A stretch of DNA of 64,000 nucleotides. It comes from Lentimicrobium saccharophilum (GTDB taxonomy: Bacteria; Bacteroidota; Bacteroidia; Bacteroidales; Lentimicrobiaceae). Every line of letters starts with the position of its first letter. The stretch's first letter is position 1. Shown here piece by piece: positions 8,993-18,158 of the stretch. The notes under the pieces were generated by a model that was not told where the DNA came from, did no database searches, and saw only the letters and a list, made by a program, of their open reading frames with translations. The position numbers and the translations under genes are program-made. The stretch covers positions 1,676,968 through 1,740,967 of the forward strand of contig NZ_DF968182.1 of the NCBI RefSeq assembly GCF_001192835.1. The letters are read 5' to 3'.

Positions 8993-9652
8993 AACTTTAC
9001 CTGCTTCACATTTCAGGGTACGTGTGGGAAATTTCTCCATCAGTGCATAATTGTGGGTCGCCATCAGCACTGCACGCCCCGAATGGCTGATTTCAAAAAG
9101 CAGAGTCATAATTCCTTCCGAAGTTTCAGGATCCAGGTTGCCGGTAGGCTCATCTGCCAGGATCAACTCGGGGTCGTTAAGCAATGCACGGGCAATCGCA
9201 ACACGCTGCTGTTCCCCTCCCGATAACTGATGGGGCATCTTGAATCCTTTGGTTTTCAGCCCTACCTTCTCGAGTACATCTTTGATCCTTTCATCCGCAG
9301 CCTCTTTATCTTTCCAACCTGTTGCCTTCAGTACAAACACCAGATTGTCATTTACACTGCGATCGGAAAGCAACTGAAAATCCTGGAAAACAATCCCTAT
9401 TTTCCGGCGCAGGTATGGCACTTCCTTCTGCTTGATATTCCTGAGATTATACCCGACTACTTCAGCTTCTCCTTCATTCACGGGCAAATCAGCATACAGT
9501 GTTTTTAAAAGACTGCTCTTTCCGGTTCCTGTTTTGCCGATCAGATACACAAACTCCCCTTTGCCGATGGAAAGGGTAACCTCAGACAACACAAGGATAT
9601 TGCGCTGGTAAACGCTCAGGTTGTTCAGTTCAATAATGGTATCAAGTGCCAT
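8948..9652 (-). CDS. ftsE: Cell-division ABC ATPase FtsE
   Basis: 234 residues, typical for FtsE. Motifs: Walker [13 protein letters not shown] (about residue 37), Q-loop [11 protein letters not shown] signature [16 protein letters not shown] and Walker [15 protein letters not shown], followed by the H-loop region MATHNYAL. FtsE pairs with the membrane protein FtsX to regulate peptidoglycan hydrolases during division. No ftsX is adjacent, which is common in Bacteroidetes. A -7 box (TAtcTTTG, 9671-9678) lies 18 bases before the ATG. LolD-like transporters share these motifs, but the [19 protein letters not shown] form favours FtsE. Confidence 0.9.
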   Translation of the reverse strand: MALDTIIELNNLSVYQRNILVLSEVTLSIGKGEFVYLIGKTGTGKSSLLKTLYADLPVNEGEAEVVGYNLRNIKQKEVPYLRRKIGIVFQDFQLLSDRSVNDNLVFVLKATGWKDKEAADERIKDVLEKVGLKTKGFKMPHQLSGGEQQRVAIARALLNDPELILADEPTGNLDPETSEGIMTLLFEISHSGRAVLMATHNYALMEKFPTRTLKCEAGKVLTSENGFGQPGSIA

Positions 9653-9670
9653 GCATCAGTGCTTTGTGTG

Positions 9671-9678
9671 CAAAGATA
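9671..9678 (-). promoter_or_regulatory. -7 box for ftsE
   Basis: TAtcTTTG followed by CA on the minus strand, ending 18 bases before the ftsE ATG. Confidence 0.4.
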
Positions 9679-9895
9679 GGGCTACTTTTTAAACGAAAGG
9701 AGGATTTTTACAAATAATACAGGACGAAGTTGCCTGAACAAATGATAAGGATTCCTGCTAACAAATACTGCTACCCGGATGCTTGTTTTCAACCGGGTGG
9801 ATTATTAAAAGCAACATAAATACACCTGCATATGTTCGACATGAAATTCCCAATGCAGTCATTTTATTCCGGCAGGAATACAACCGCAGCTGAAT

Positions 9896-12800
9896 TCACA
9901 AGCCTTTCTTATCTGGCATATACCTGTCGATCATGGCAAGAAATGTATCGCGCTTCAAAGGCTTACTCACATAATCAACACACCCGCAGTCAAGCGCTTT
10001 TTGCCGGTCCTCCTCAAAGGCATAGGCAGTGAGGGCGACTACCGGCAATTCGTTTCTGATTTCCAGAATCTGCCGGGTTGCATCATACCCATCCAGCAGG
10101 GGCATCTTGATATCCATCAGCACCAGGGAAATATTCGGGTTTTCTCTGCATTGCATTACTGCCTCCTCCCCGTTGAGTGCCCTGATAAGCTTTACCTGTC
10201 TGCCTGCCAGCAACTTATTCAGGTAGTAATAACTGATATCATCATCCTCAGCAACAAGAATCAGATTACCGGCAGGCGGCTCCGCGACTGAATCATGCAT
10301 TTTTTCATGCGCGGTATGACCTTCGTCAGCCGGCAGGTAAGGCAATGTAAAAATAAAAACAGAACCTTTTCCCACTTCCGATTCCACGGTGATATCCCCG
10401 CCCATCATTCCGGCATAAGCTTTACAAATTGACAAACCGAGGCCGGAACCTTCATAATCGCGTGAATAAGAAACATCTGCCTGAACAAAACGCTCAAATA
10501 TACTCTGCAGCCTGTCGGCAGGAATGCCCTTTCCGGTATCGGAAATACGGAATTCAAGCATGGAATCATCCACCAGCCAGTAACTCAGTTTTACTGAACC
10601 CCGGCGGGTGAACTTGAGGGCATTTTTGATAAGATTTGTAAGGATTGACTCAAGCTTGACATGATCTGAATTCACCCAGGTCTGCTCATCATTCAGTTTC
10701 TGCTCAACAGAGAAAACTAACCCTTTCTCATCAGCCTCAAACCTGAAAAATTTATACAACCTGTCAATCAACTGGTTGACATTTGTACGTGTATGATTTA
10801 CAACAGCCTGCCCTGATTCAATTTTAGAAATGTCTATAATATCATTGATGGTACTCAACAAGCGTTCTCCACTCGATTTTACAATACCAATGTACTCGGC
10901 CCGCAGTTCGCTTTCGAGATCAGGCTCCTGCAAAAGATCCATGAAACCGATTATTCCGTTCATCGGCGTCCTGATTTCATGACTCATATTTGCCAGAAAA
11001 GCAGATTTCAGCCTGTCGCTTTCCTCTGCTTTGTCCTTGGCGGATTTCAGTTCAGTGATCATCCTTTTTTGGGCAGTTATATCTTCAAGAATAATCACGT
11101 AATGACTGATCTGCTGCTCCTTGTCAAAAACCGGGGATATCACTGCATTCTCCCAGAAAGTCCCGCCATTTTTGCGACGCTCCGGGTACTCTCCGCACCA
11201 TTCCTTACCAGCACCAATGGCAGACCAGACTTCTTCTACCTGATGAAGATCCCCGGACTTACGATTCAACATTGACGGAACAAATCCGATGAGTTCTTCG
11301 GAATCCAACCCCGACATCTGCAGATACTTTGGATTTACATATTCAATAACGCCATGAGGGTTTGTGATTATTATACCCACAGGACTTTGTTCTATTGAAC
11401 GGATCAACAGGTTTATGCGCTGCTCGGCGTATTTTTTGGCTGACACATCATGTACAACAGAATGCAAAAATTCCTTGCCCGAAATCAGAATGCTGCTGCT
11501 GAAGACCTCAACATCGCTGACAGACCCATCTTTATGACGATGCCGGAACTCAAAATGGGTACGTTTTTTGATCCTGGCATTTTCCATCTCCACTTTGAGC
11601 TTCTCCTCTGACAAGGTATTTATCTGATTGATGTTCATGCTGGTAAGCTCCTCATGGGTCCATCCGTAAAAAGCTGATGCCGATGCGTTTGCATCGGTGA
11701 TCTGTCCTGATTCCGCATCTATCAGCAATTTTACCGCGGAATGATTTTCAAAAAGATTCCGGAACTTTTCTTCACTTCTCTGAAGTGCCTGCTCAGCCAG
11801 TTTTCGTTCGGTGATATCATCGACCATCACATGCCTAGCCCTTATACCATTATAAGTGACGAGATGCGACACAATTACAACCCATATAACTTCGCCATTC
11901 TTCTTTAAATGCTTCCACTCCCCGGCATGATTCAACTCAAAACTGGTCTCGGAAATACTCTTAATAAGGCGTTCATGTTCATCATCAGGCCTGATATCCA
12001 TTATGGTCATTGAAAGAAACTCATCATGGCTGTAACCGTATTTTTCAATGGCTGCATCATTAACCTCAAGAAACCTGAGACTTTCCAGGGCATAAATCCA
12101 CATTGGCTGTGGATTTTCGACAAACATGCGGCGGTATCTCGCTTCACTCGATTCAAGGGCGGCTTGATAATTACGCTGTTGGGACTGATCGTGAAAAACA
12201 AGCACGGCACCCGTCACGCTGCCTGATTCATCCCTGATAGGCGCCCCGCTGTCGGCTATAGGAATCCTTTTCCCATCCTTTGAAATCAGGTTGGTATGGT
12301 TTGCCAGGCCAACTACAATACCCGAAGACAGCACTTTAATAACCGGGTTCGGAACTTCCTCATCCGTATCTTCACTTGCAATACGGAATACCTCTGTTAT
12401 GCTGCGGTTAATTGCATCTGATTCCTTCCAGCCCGTCAGCGATTCAGCAACAGGGTTCATATTCTGTATCATACCCGCCTTATCGGTTATGATGACACCA
12501 TCCCCGATGCTGTAGATGGTAGTCCTGAATTCTTCGCGGGCCTGAAGTAATGAAGCAAGCACCCTGCGCTGCCGCTCCGCATTATACAACCAGAAAACCG
12601 CACCCAGAAACAAGCCCACCAGAACCAGCAGAATTAAAACCAGGACGATTTCCTCGCGGAGGCCTGAATAAAGCTCATCCTTATCAATCTTTGTGATCAG
12701 GTACCATGACGTTCCTTCAACAGGGCACAAATAAGCATAAATTTCGATTCCGCGATAGTCCGTAATTTCAATAATCCCTTTAAAACCATCAGTAGCCAAC

Positions 12801-13555
12801 GCTTCATTTCCTTTCAAATCAGGCAAGGGTATTCTTTTTCTTAGAGCGGCCCCATCCTCGAAGCGCAGGTTACTTAACACCAACACCTGATCCCCTTCCT
12901 TCATTAGAAGCACCGATTCGGAAGATCTACCCGGTGAAGGATAGAAAGACAGCAACGGATATAAATAATCATAAGGGTCAATGCTCAACACGATCGCACT
13001 CTGCAACTCCCCTTCAGGCAAAGCCAGCGGTGCAATAAAATCTATCCTGGGGGCATTGTTTACAGGACTCAGATAAAGACCGGTACATATAACCATCTTT
13101 TCACGTACAGCCTCTTTGATAAAACCAACCAAAGCAGTGCCCGGCCCGGAAGAATCCGCGCTTGTGGATAAACGCAGATTACCTTCAACATCAGTAAGGA
13201 AAATTTCACTGTATCCGTGTTCGGTCTTCAGGTCATTCAGAAAGGTAATCAGATCAGCGCCGGAAGCCTCATCTCCGGAACTGATGCTTTTCAAATATAC
13301 CGCATGGAGAAAAGTATTGGCCGATATTGCGGCAGCATCATTAATTTCATCCAGGTACCATTCTGTAATGCCGTTTCGCTTCAATTCAGCAATAGAAACC
13401 AGCTCATTTCCAATTTTTTTCTTAACCGATGCGATTCCATTACGGATATAGAAAATTGCCGCAACTATCAGCATCATGAAAATCAGCCCGATTGCCAGAA
13501 TAAAAACAGATTTACCGCGATCCGGAAATAATTTTCTTTGCCTGAGATTTTTCAT
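9896..13555 (-). CDS. Multi-PAS hybrid sensor histidine kinase
   Basis: 1219 residues. Order: transmembrane helix (about 15-37), periplasmic Cache-like sensor region (about 38-300), second helix (about 304-326), four PAS domains (about 342-460, 470-590, 595-715, 720-840), a HisKA dimerisation domain with the phospho-acceptor in NMSHEIRTPMNGIIGF (about residue 868), a HATPase_c domain with DTGKGI and GSGLGLSI boxes, and a C-terminal receiver (about 1090-1215) with VLMDIKMPLLDG as phospho-acceptor loop. It would sense a periplasmic small molecule and relay phosphate through its own receiver. No HPt or output regulator is adjacent, so its target is not visible here. It appears to be monocistronic. 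Confidence 0.93.
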   Translation of the reverse strand: MKNLRQRKLFPDRGKSVFILAIGLIFMMLIVAAIFYIRNGIASVKKKIGNELVSIAELKRNGITEWYLDEINDAAAISANTFLHAVYLKSISSGDEASGADLITFLNDLKTEHGYSEIFLTDVEGNLRLSTSADSSGPGTALVGFIKEAVREKMVICTGLYLSPVNNAPRIDFIAPLALPEGELQSAIVLSIDPYDYLYPLLSFYPSPGRSSESVLLMKEGDQVLVLSNLRFEDGAALRKRIPLPDLKGNEALATDGFKGIIEITDYRGIEIYAYLCPVEGTSWYLITKIDKDELYSGLREEIVLVLILLVLVGLFLGAVFWLYNAERQRRVLASLLQAREEFRTTIYSIGDGVIITDKAGMIQNMNPVAESLTGWKESDAINRSITEVFRIASEDTDEEVPNPVIKVLSSGIVVGLANHTNLISKDGKRIPIADSGAPIRDESGSVTGAVLVFHDQSQQRNYQAALESSEARYRRMFVENPQPMWIYALESLRFLEVNDAAIEKYGYSHDEFLSMTIMDIRPDDEHERLIKSISETSFELNHAGEWKHLKKNGEVIWVVIVSHLVTYNGIRARHVMVDDITERKLAEQALQRSEEKFRNLFENHSAVKLLIDAESGQITDANASASAFYGWTHEELTSMNINQINTLSEEKLKVEMENARIKKRTHFEFRHRHKDGSVSDVEVFSSSILISGKEFLHSVVHDVSAKKYAEQRINLLIRSIEQSPVGIIITNPHGVIEYVNPKYLQMSGLDSEELIGFVPSMLNRKSGDLHQVEEVWSAIGAGKEWCGEYPERRKNGGTFWENAVISPVFDKEQQISHYVIILEDITAQKRMITELKSAKDKAEESDRLKSAFLANMSHEIRTPMNGIIGFMDLLQEPDLESELRAEYIGIVKSSGERLLSTINDIIDISKIESGQAVVNHTRTNVNQLIDRLYKFFRFEADEKGLVFSVEQKLNDEQTWVNSDHVKLESILTNLIKNALKFTRRGSVKLSYWLVDDSMLEFRISDTGKGIPADRLQSIFERFVQADVSYSRDYEGSGLGLSICKAYAGMMGGDITVESEVGKGSVFIFTLPYLPADEGHTAHEKMHDSVAEPPAGNLILVAEDDDISYYYLNKLLAGRQVKLIRALNGEEAVMQCRENPNISLVLMDIKMPLLDGYDATRQILEIRNELPVVALTAYAFEEDRQKALDCGCVDYVSKPLKRDTFLAMIDRYMPDKKGL

Positions 13556-13847
13556 AGACAGAACCAGACTGAAGGAATGGAAAAATTTTATAAACTGATA
13601 AAAAACAACCCTTTAAGCCAAAACGCTAAATCTATAATTTCCTGCCGCTGTTCCGCAAATTACCGGAAAAACTCCTGCCACTTTCCTCACAGGCTAAAGT
13701 AAAATAAAAAATGATTCCACACAAGCGGCATAATATATATGGCTGCCAAAACAGTGGTTGCAAACAAATCTGCACCATGAAGGCTGCTTATACAAGCCAG
13801 CATTTAACCGGACAATTTGCGCTGAAAGAATGTGAATGGCTCCTCTA

Positions 13848-14396
13848 TCAGTTTTCCGGAGCTTCCAGAATCTGTTTTAGTCTGGTCAGGCCGTTTTCAA
13901 AGTCAGGAGCCAGCATACCTTCCATATTCATAAAGAGCAACATCAGGTTCATGGGATAATTCATCCTGCCGCTGAAGCCCCATTTAACAAGCGTTGTATG
14001 CTCTCCTGTACTTTCACAGATCATGTATGTGTAGGCAGTGCTTTCAAACGGCTCTTTAAATCTCAACTCATAATCTATCCGGTCACCTTCAGTTATTCCT
14101 GTGATTTCCTGCTCACCTTTACCAACCCGTTTATCATCACTTTCCCACGCTGATACAAAGCCAACGGTTCCGTCTGCACCGCTGAATTCTTTCTTCATAT
14201 CAGGGTCAATTTGCGACCATACGCTGTAATTGTCCTGATTTTTCAGGTATCTGACATAATCAAAAACTTCCGGTTTTGGTTTATTTACAGTAATTTCACG
14301 TTCAAGCGAATACTCTTTTTTAACAAAAGCCGCCACAATCAGCATCAGGGCAACCAATGCAAGAATCAACAGAAGAATACGTTTCAGGGTTTTCAT
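13848..14396 (-). CDS. SRPBCC-family protein (polyketide cyclase-like)
   Basis: 182 residues with an N-terminal membrane anchor (about residues 7-25) followed by a START/SRPBCC-type helix-grip domain (EREITVNKPKPEVFDYVRYL, WESDDKRVGKGEQEITGI, YMICESTGEHTTLVKWGFSG). This fold forms a hydrophobic ligand pocket. No ligand can be named. The domain would face the periplasm if the helix is retained. The stop is 292 bp from the hybrid kinase start, and the gene is divergent from gatE. Confidence 0.8.
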   Translation of the reverse strand: MKTLKRILLLILALVALMLIVAAFVKKEYSLEREITVNKPKPEVFDYVRYLKNQDNYSVWSQIDPDMKKEFSGADGTVGFVSAWESDDKRVGKGEQEITGITEGDRIDYELRFKEPFESTAYTYMICESTGEHTTLVKWGFSGRMNYPMNLMLLFMNMEGMLAPDFENGLTRLKQILEAPEN

Positions 14397-14542
14397 AAGG
14401 GTTGGCTTTGGTGAATGAATAATAAGTGATTGGCGTTTCCGCTAACCGGCTAACAAATTTAATTGATCTGACCATTTGTTTTACGATGCATAACCGTAAT
14501 CGTTTTATGAACATGCGATGTTTACAAAAACTGTTTTAAACT

Positions 14543-14574
14543 TTTGCTGAATCCCGAAAATTCCTGTACGTTTG
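14543..14574 (+). promoter_or_regulatory. Full Bacteroidetes promoter for gatE-gatD
   Basis: The -33 TTTG (14543-14546) and -7 TAcgTTTG (14567-14574) are separated by 20 bases, matching the Bacteroides sigma-ABfr consensus on both boxes. Transcription should start near 14580, so gatE cannot begin at the in-frame TTG at 14544; the ATG at 14601 is the start. Confidence 0.75.
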
Positions 14575-14600
14575 GGGTCTTCAAAACTCAGCCTCCCACG

Positions 14601-16574
14601 ATGAATCAGCAATTCGACCCCAGGGAAAACTACAGAAAGACCATGGAAGCGGCCGGTTATGTACTCCGCAGCGAAGCAACCCAGGAAACCTATGATACCA
14701 TTGGCTTTATGTCAGGGCTGGAGGTGCACCAGCAGTTAAAGACCAGAGAAAAACTATTCTGCCACTGCCCTGCCGGCATCTACCAGAAACCCGATGTATT
14801 TGACGCGGAAGTAATCCGGCACATGCGCCCCACCCTTAGCGAGTTGGGCGAATATGACGGGACGGCGCTGATGGAGTTTAAAACCCGCAAGAACATCATC
14901 TACAGGTTAAAGAACGAAACTACCTGCACCTACGAAGTAGATGACACCCCGCCCTTTCCGGTAAACCGTGAAGCGTTGGATATAGCTATTGAAATCTCGT
15001 TATTGTCGAAACTCAATATTGTCGGTGAAGTACACATTACCCGCAAACAGTATCTCGACGGAAGTATTCCTACAGGTTTCCAGCGGACTGCCATCATTGG
15101 TGTGGAGGGGGAGATTCCTTTAAAAAAGAAAAAAGTCAGGCTGATTCAGCTTAGTCTTGAGGAAGACTCCTGCCGGGAGGTATCCGACATCGGCCATACC
15201 CGGATTTACCGTACCGACCGTTTGGGCATGCCCCTGATCGAAACGGTTACTTATCCTGATATGTTGAATCCTGACGAGGTAAAAGAGGCCTGCGATTATA
15301 TCCGTTTTCTGAACCGCAGTACCGGAAAGGTAAGAACCGGCATAGGCGCCGGGCGTCAGGATGTGAATGTCAGTTGCCGCGGCGGGCACAGGGTCGAAAT
15401 CAAAGGTGTTGCCCATACCCGCTGGATACCCGAACTCACGCACAACGAGTGCTTCAGGCAGTGGTCACTGCTTCTGCTCCGCGACCGCTTGCTTGAAGAT
15501 ATCCCGGATCATAAAAACTGGAAAACGAGGCATGCAGAAATTGATTTTCACGATTTTAAGTTCAGTTATGCGCCGCTCGATGAAACAAAAATCCGTAAAC
15601 ATAAAATCATTGCCATAAACCTTCCTGGTTTCAGGGGCGCTTTATCGCACTTTACCCAGCCGGATAAAATGTTCGCCGACGAACTCACCGACCGCCTGAA
15701 GGTAATTGCCTGTCTGGAGAAACCAAATATGACCCACTCCGAAGCCTTTGAGCAGGTTGTTGCTGAAAAAGACTGGGAATCCATCCGCAGGATGCTGAAA
15801 GTCAATGGTCAGGACGCCCAGTTAATCATATGGGGACCGGAAGAAGATATGGCCACAGCCATCGAAACCGTGGAAGAACGCTGCAAAATGGCATTCGAAG
15901 GCATCCCCGGCGAAACCAGGAAATCGTTTGAGGACGGTACCACCATTTTCGAAAGGGTGTTGCCGGGCGCCGACAGGATGTATCCCGATACCGACAGCGC
16001 ACCCATCCCGCTCGAAGATGCCCATATTGAAAAACTCGGCAAAAATCTCCCCCAGGAAGTTATCGACCGCTATCACATCATGAAAGACTGGGGTATTCCG
16101 GAAGATACTTACACTTATATATTCAAGAAAGACATCTTCCCCCTGATTGAAAAGATTATCAATGAACTTGGTTATAAACCTTCGTTCGTAGGAACACTTT
16201 TCGGACATAAACTTAAATATGTGGAAGGCCACGCCAAACCTACAGCTGAATTCTCATACAAGGTCATTTACGGTTTGCTTAAGTTTATTAAAGATAAAGG
16301 GATGTCGCCCGAAATCGCCTGGCTGATGTTGCCCCATGTGTATGAATATCCGAAACTCGATTTTGAATCGGTGCTCACCAGTATCAAATACAAGAGAGTC
16401 AGCAAAGAAGAACTGCTGGGCAGCCTGCCATTCCTTAAATCGAAATTTTCAGAAATCCGGCATACGCAGCGCGAAGGCATAGAAAAAGACTGGATCATGG
16501 GTCAGTTAAGAAAACTGGCGATCGGGAATATCCCGCTGGCCGAACTGGCAGAGAAACTCAGGAAAAGCAAATAA
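14601..16574 (+). CDS. gatE: Glu-tRNA(Gln) amidotransferase subunit E (archaeal-type)
   Basis: 657 residues. GatE binds misacylated Glu-tRNA(Gln), activates the glutamyl group with ATP and accepts ammonia from GatD to give Gln-tRNA(Gln). The GatB/GatE amidotransferase core is seen in GFMSGLEVHQQLKTREKLFC (about residue 33), KNETTCTYEVDDTPPFP and TGVQ-equivalent LGMPLIETVTYPD. The GatE-specific insertion similar to the AspRS GAD domain follows (about 280-420), then a YqeY-like tail ending near ELAEKLRKSK. Length is close to archaeal GatE and longer than bacterial GatB. The 14601 ATG is fixed by the promoter. gatD follows in the same operon. GatDE was described as archaeal, so its presence here is unusual. 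Confidence 0.93.
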   Translation: MNQQFDPRENYRKTMEAAGYVLRSEATQETYDTIGFMSGLEVHQQLKTREKLFCHCPAGIYQKPDVFDAEVIRHMRPTLSELGEYDGTALMEFKTRKNIIYRLKNETTCTYEVDDTPPFPVNREALDIAIEISLLSKLNIVGEVHITRKQYLDGSIPTGFQRTAIIGVEGEIPLKKKKVRLIQLSLEEDSCREVSDIGHTRIYRTDRLGMPLIETVTYPDMLNPDEVKEACDYIRFLNRSTGKVRTGIGAGRQDVNVSCRGGHRVEIKGVAHTRWIPELTHNECFRQWSLLLLRDRLLEDIPDHKNWKTRHAEIDFHDFKFSYAPLDETKIRKHKIIAINLPGFRGALSHFTQPDKMFADELTDRLKVIACLEKPNMTHSEAFEQVVAEKDWESIRRMLKVNGQDAQLIIWGPEEDMATAIETVEERCKMAFEGIPGETRKSFEDGTTIFERVLPGADRMYPDTDSAPIPLEDAHIEKLGKNLPQEVIDRYHIMKDWGIPEDTYTYIFKKDIFPLIEKIINELGYKPSFVGTLFGHKLKYVEGHAKPTAEFSYKVIYGLLKFIKDKGMSPEIAWLMLPHVYEYPKLDFESVLTSIKYKRVSKEELLGSLPFLKSKFSEIRHTQREGIEKDWIMGQLRKLAIGNIPLAELAEKLRKSK

Positions 16575-16622
16575 ATGGGAGTTCCCGGAAACTCATTAAA
16601 ACTCTTAAAGAAACAAAAAACA

Positions 16623-18008
16623 ATGGCCGACGATATTTTCCAGGGATATAAGGGAGCTGCCCTTGAGATGCTCAAAAAATTCAATGTCAGGGTTTGGGGG
16701 CAGGCAGAAGTCACAACCACACGCGGGTTGTTTAAAGGAACGGTACTTCCGCGTGCCGAAAACGACGACGACAAGCATATTGTCATGAAGATTGCAACCG
16801 GCTATAACGTGGGGATCGATATTTCGACAATCACCGGTATGAAGGAAACCGGGTATAAAAAAGCAAACTATAAAATTCCGGAAAAGGAGTTTCCTTATAC
16901 ACAGGGGCTGCCGAAAGTTAAACTGATAGGCACCGGCGGCACCATTGCTTCGCGGCTCGACTACCGCACGGGGGCTGTTATCCCGGCGTTTTCGCCCGGA
17001 GAGCTGTATGGTGCGGTGCCGGAACTGGCTCAGATCTGCAACCTCACAACCGAAAAAGTCTTCGCGGTTTTCAGCGAAAATATGGCCCCTGACAACTACC
17101 GGAAACTGGCCGTTGCCATTGGTAAAGAAATTGAAAACGGAGTGGAAGGTATCGTAATCGGTCATGGAACTGACACCCTGCATCACACTGCCGCTGCATT
17201 GACCTATATGGTTCAGGATTCGCCGGTCCCCATTGTGCTGGTAGGATCTCAGCGGTCGTCGGACAGGCCCAGTTCAGATGCCGCCCTCAACCTTATGCAC
17301 GCCTGTACCGCGGCCGGGCATGGCGATATTGCCGAAGTAATGGTTTGCATGTTCGGCCCGACCAGCGACGAGTACGGATTTCTCCACCGCGGCACCAGGG
17401 TAAGAAAAATGCACTCATCCTACCGCTCCACCTTCCGCACCCTGGGCGATACCCCGCTGGCTACCGTTACCCGCAAGGGTGTCTTCCCCATCAAAAAAGA
17501 TTACAACCCCCGCCGGAAAGATAAAAAGGTTACCATCCTCCCTTATTTTGAAGAAAAGGTGGCCATTGTTTACTACTATCCCAACATGCAGCCCGATATC
17601 ATTGACTCACTGGTCGAAAACGGATATAAGGGCATCGTGATCGCCGGTACCGGGTTGGGACATGTGAACAAACCATTGTACCCTGCCATCGAAAGGGCAC
17701 ATGCCGCCGGCGTACATATGTATATGACCGTGCAGACACTCTGGGGCTATGCCCATATGTTTGTATATGATACAGGCCGCGACCTGATGGCCAAAGGTAT
17801 TGTGCCGGCAGGTAATATGCTTCCCGAAGCCGCTTACATTAAACTGGGCTGGGTACTTGGCCAGACCAGCGACCCGGAAGAGGTCAGGCGGATGATGCTT
17901 ACCCCCGTTAAGGATGAAATCACCCCAAGGGAACCTTACAACGGATACCTTGTTTATCAGGGTGGCGTGCCTGAAGTGGAGGAATTTATCCGTAGAGTTC
18001 ACAAGTAA
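16623..18008 (+). CDS. gatD: Glu-tRNA(Gln) amidotransferase subunit D (archaeal-type)
   Basis: 461 residues, asparaginase-type glutaminase that supplies ammonia to GatE. An N-terminal barrel (about 1-90, with VMKIATGYNVGIDI) precedes the L-asparaginase fold. Catalytic residues are all present: first Thr in GTGGTIASRLDY (about 103), Thr-Asp in GHGTDTLHH (about 180) and Lys in RGTRVRKMHSSYRSTF (about 262). Spacing matches archaeal GatD rather than AnsA. An ATG at 16575, directly after the gatE stop, is in frame. I prefer 16623 because it has the A-rich leader typical of this phylum and leaves an N-terminus like that of known GatD; the longer form cannot be excluded. Confidence 0.93.
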   Translation: MADDIFQGYKGAALEMLKKFNVRVWGQAEVTTTRGLFKGTVLPRAENDDDKHIVMKIATGYNVGIDISTITGMKETGYKKANYKIPEKEFPYTQGLPKVKLIGTGGTIASRLDYRTGAVIPAFSPGELYGAVPELAQICNLTTEKVFAVFSENMAPDNYRKLAVAIGKEIENGVEGIVIGHGTDTLHHTAAALTYMVQDSPVPIVLVGSQRSSDRPSSDAALNLMHACTAAGHGDIAEVMVCMFGPTSDEYGFLHRGTRVRKMHSSYRSTFRTLGDTPLATVTRKGVFPIKKDYNPRRKDKKVTILPYFEEKVAIVYYYPNMQPDIIDSLVENGYKGIVIAGTGLGHVNKPLYPAIERAHAAGVHMYMTVQTLWGYAHMFVYDTGRDLMAKGIVPAGNMLPEAAYIKLGWVLGQTSDPEEVRRMMLTPVKDEITPREPYNGYLVYQGGVPEVEEFIRRVHK

Positions 18009-18110
18009 GTATCCGGCTCCGGATCATCATGCGTTGCTTCTGCCATTCAGCAGGCAAAAGGCTTTTAAACCGCTGACATATAATGCCTTCAGGGGTATTG
18101 ATTATTGTCG

Positions 18111-18118
18111 TACCTTTG
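18111..18118 (+). promoter_or_regulatory. -7 box for the secreted EEP-family gene
   Basis: TAccTTTG followed by CA lies 40 bases before the ATG at 18159. No good -33 box was seen. Confidence 0.4.
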
Positions 18119-18158
18119 CATGCCTTGAAAATCCATGAATTATTTTGTCATTTCCCTG

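Noticed and set aside
14544-14600. Longer gatE start
   Set aside because: The TTG at 14544 lies inside the -33 promoter box; transcription should begin after it.
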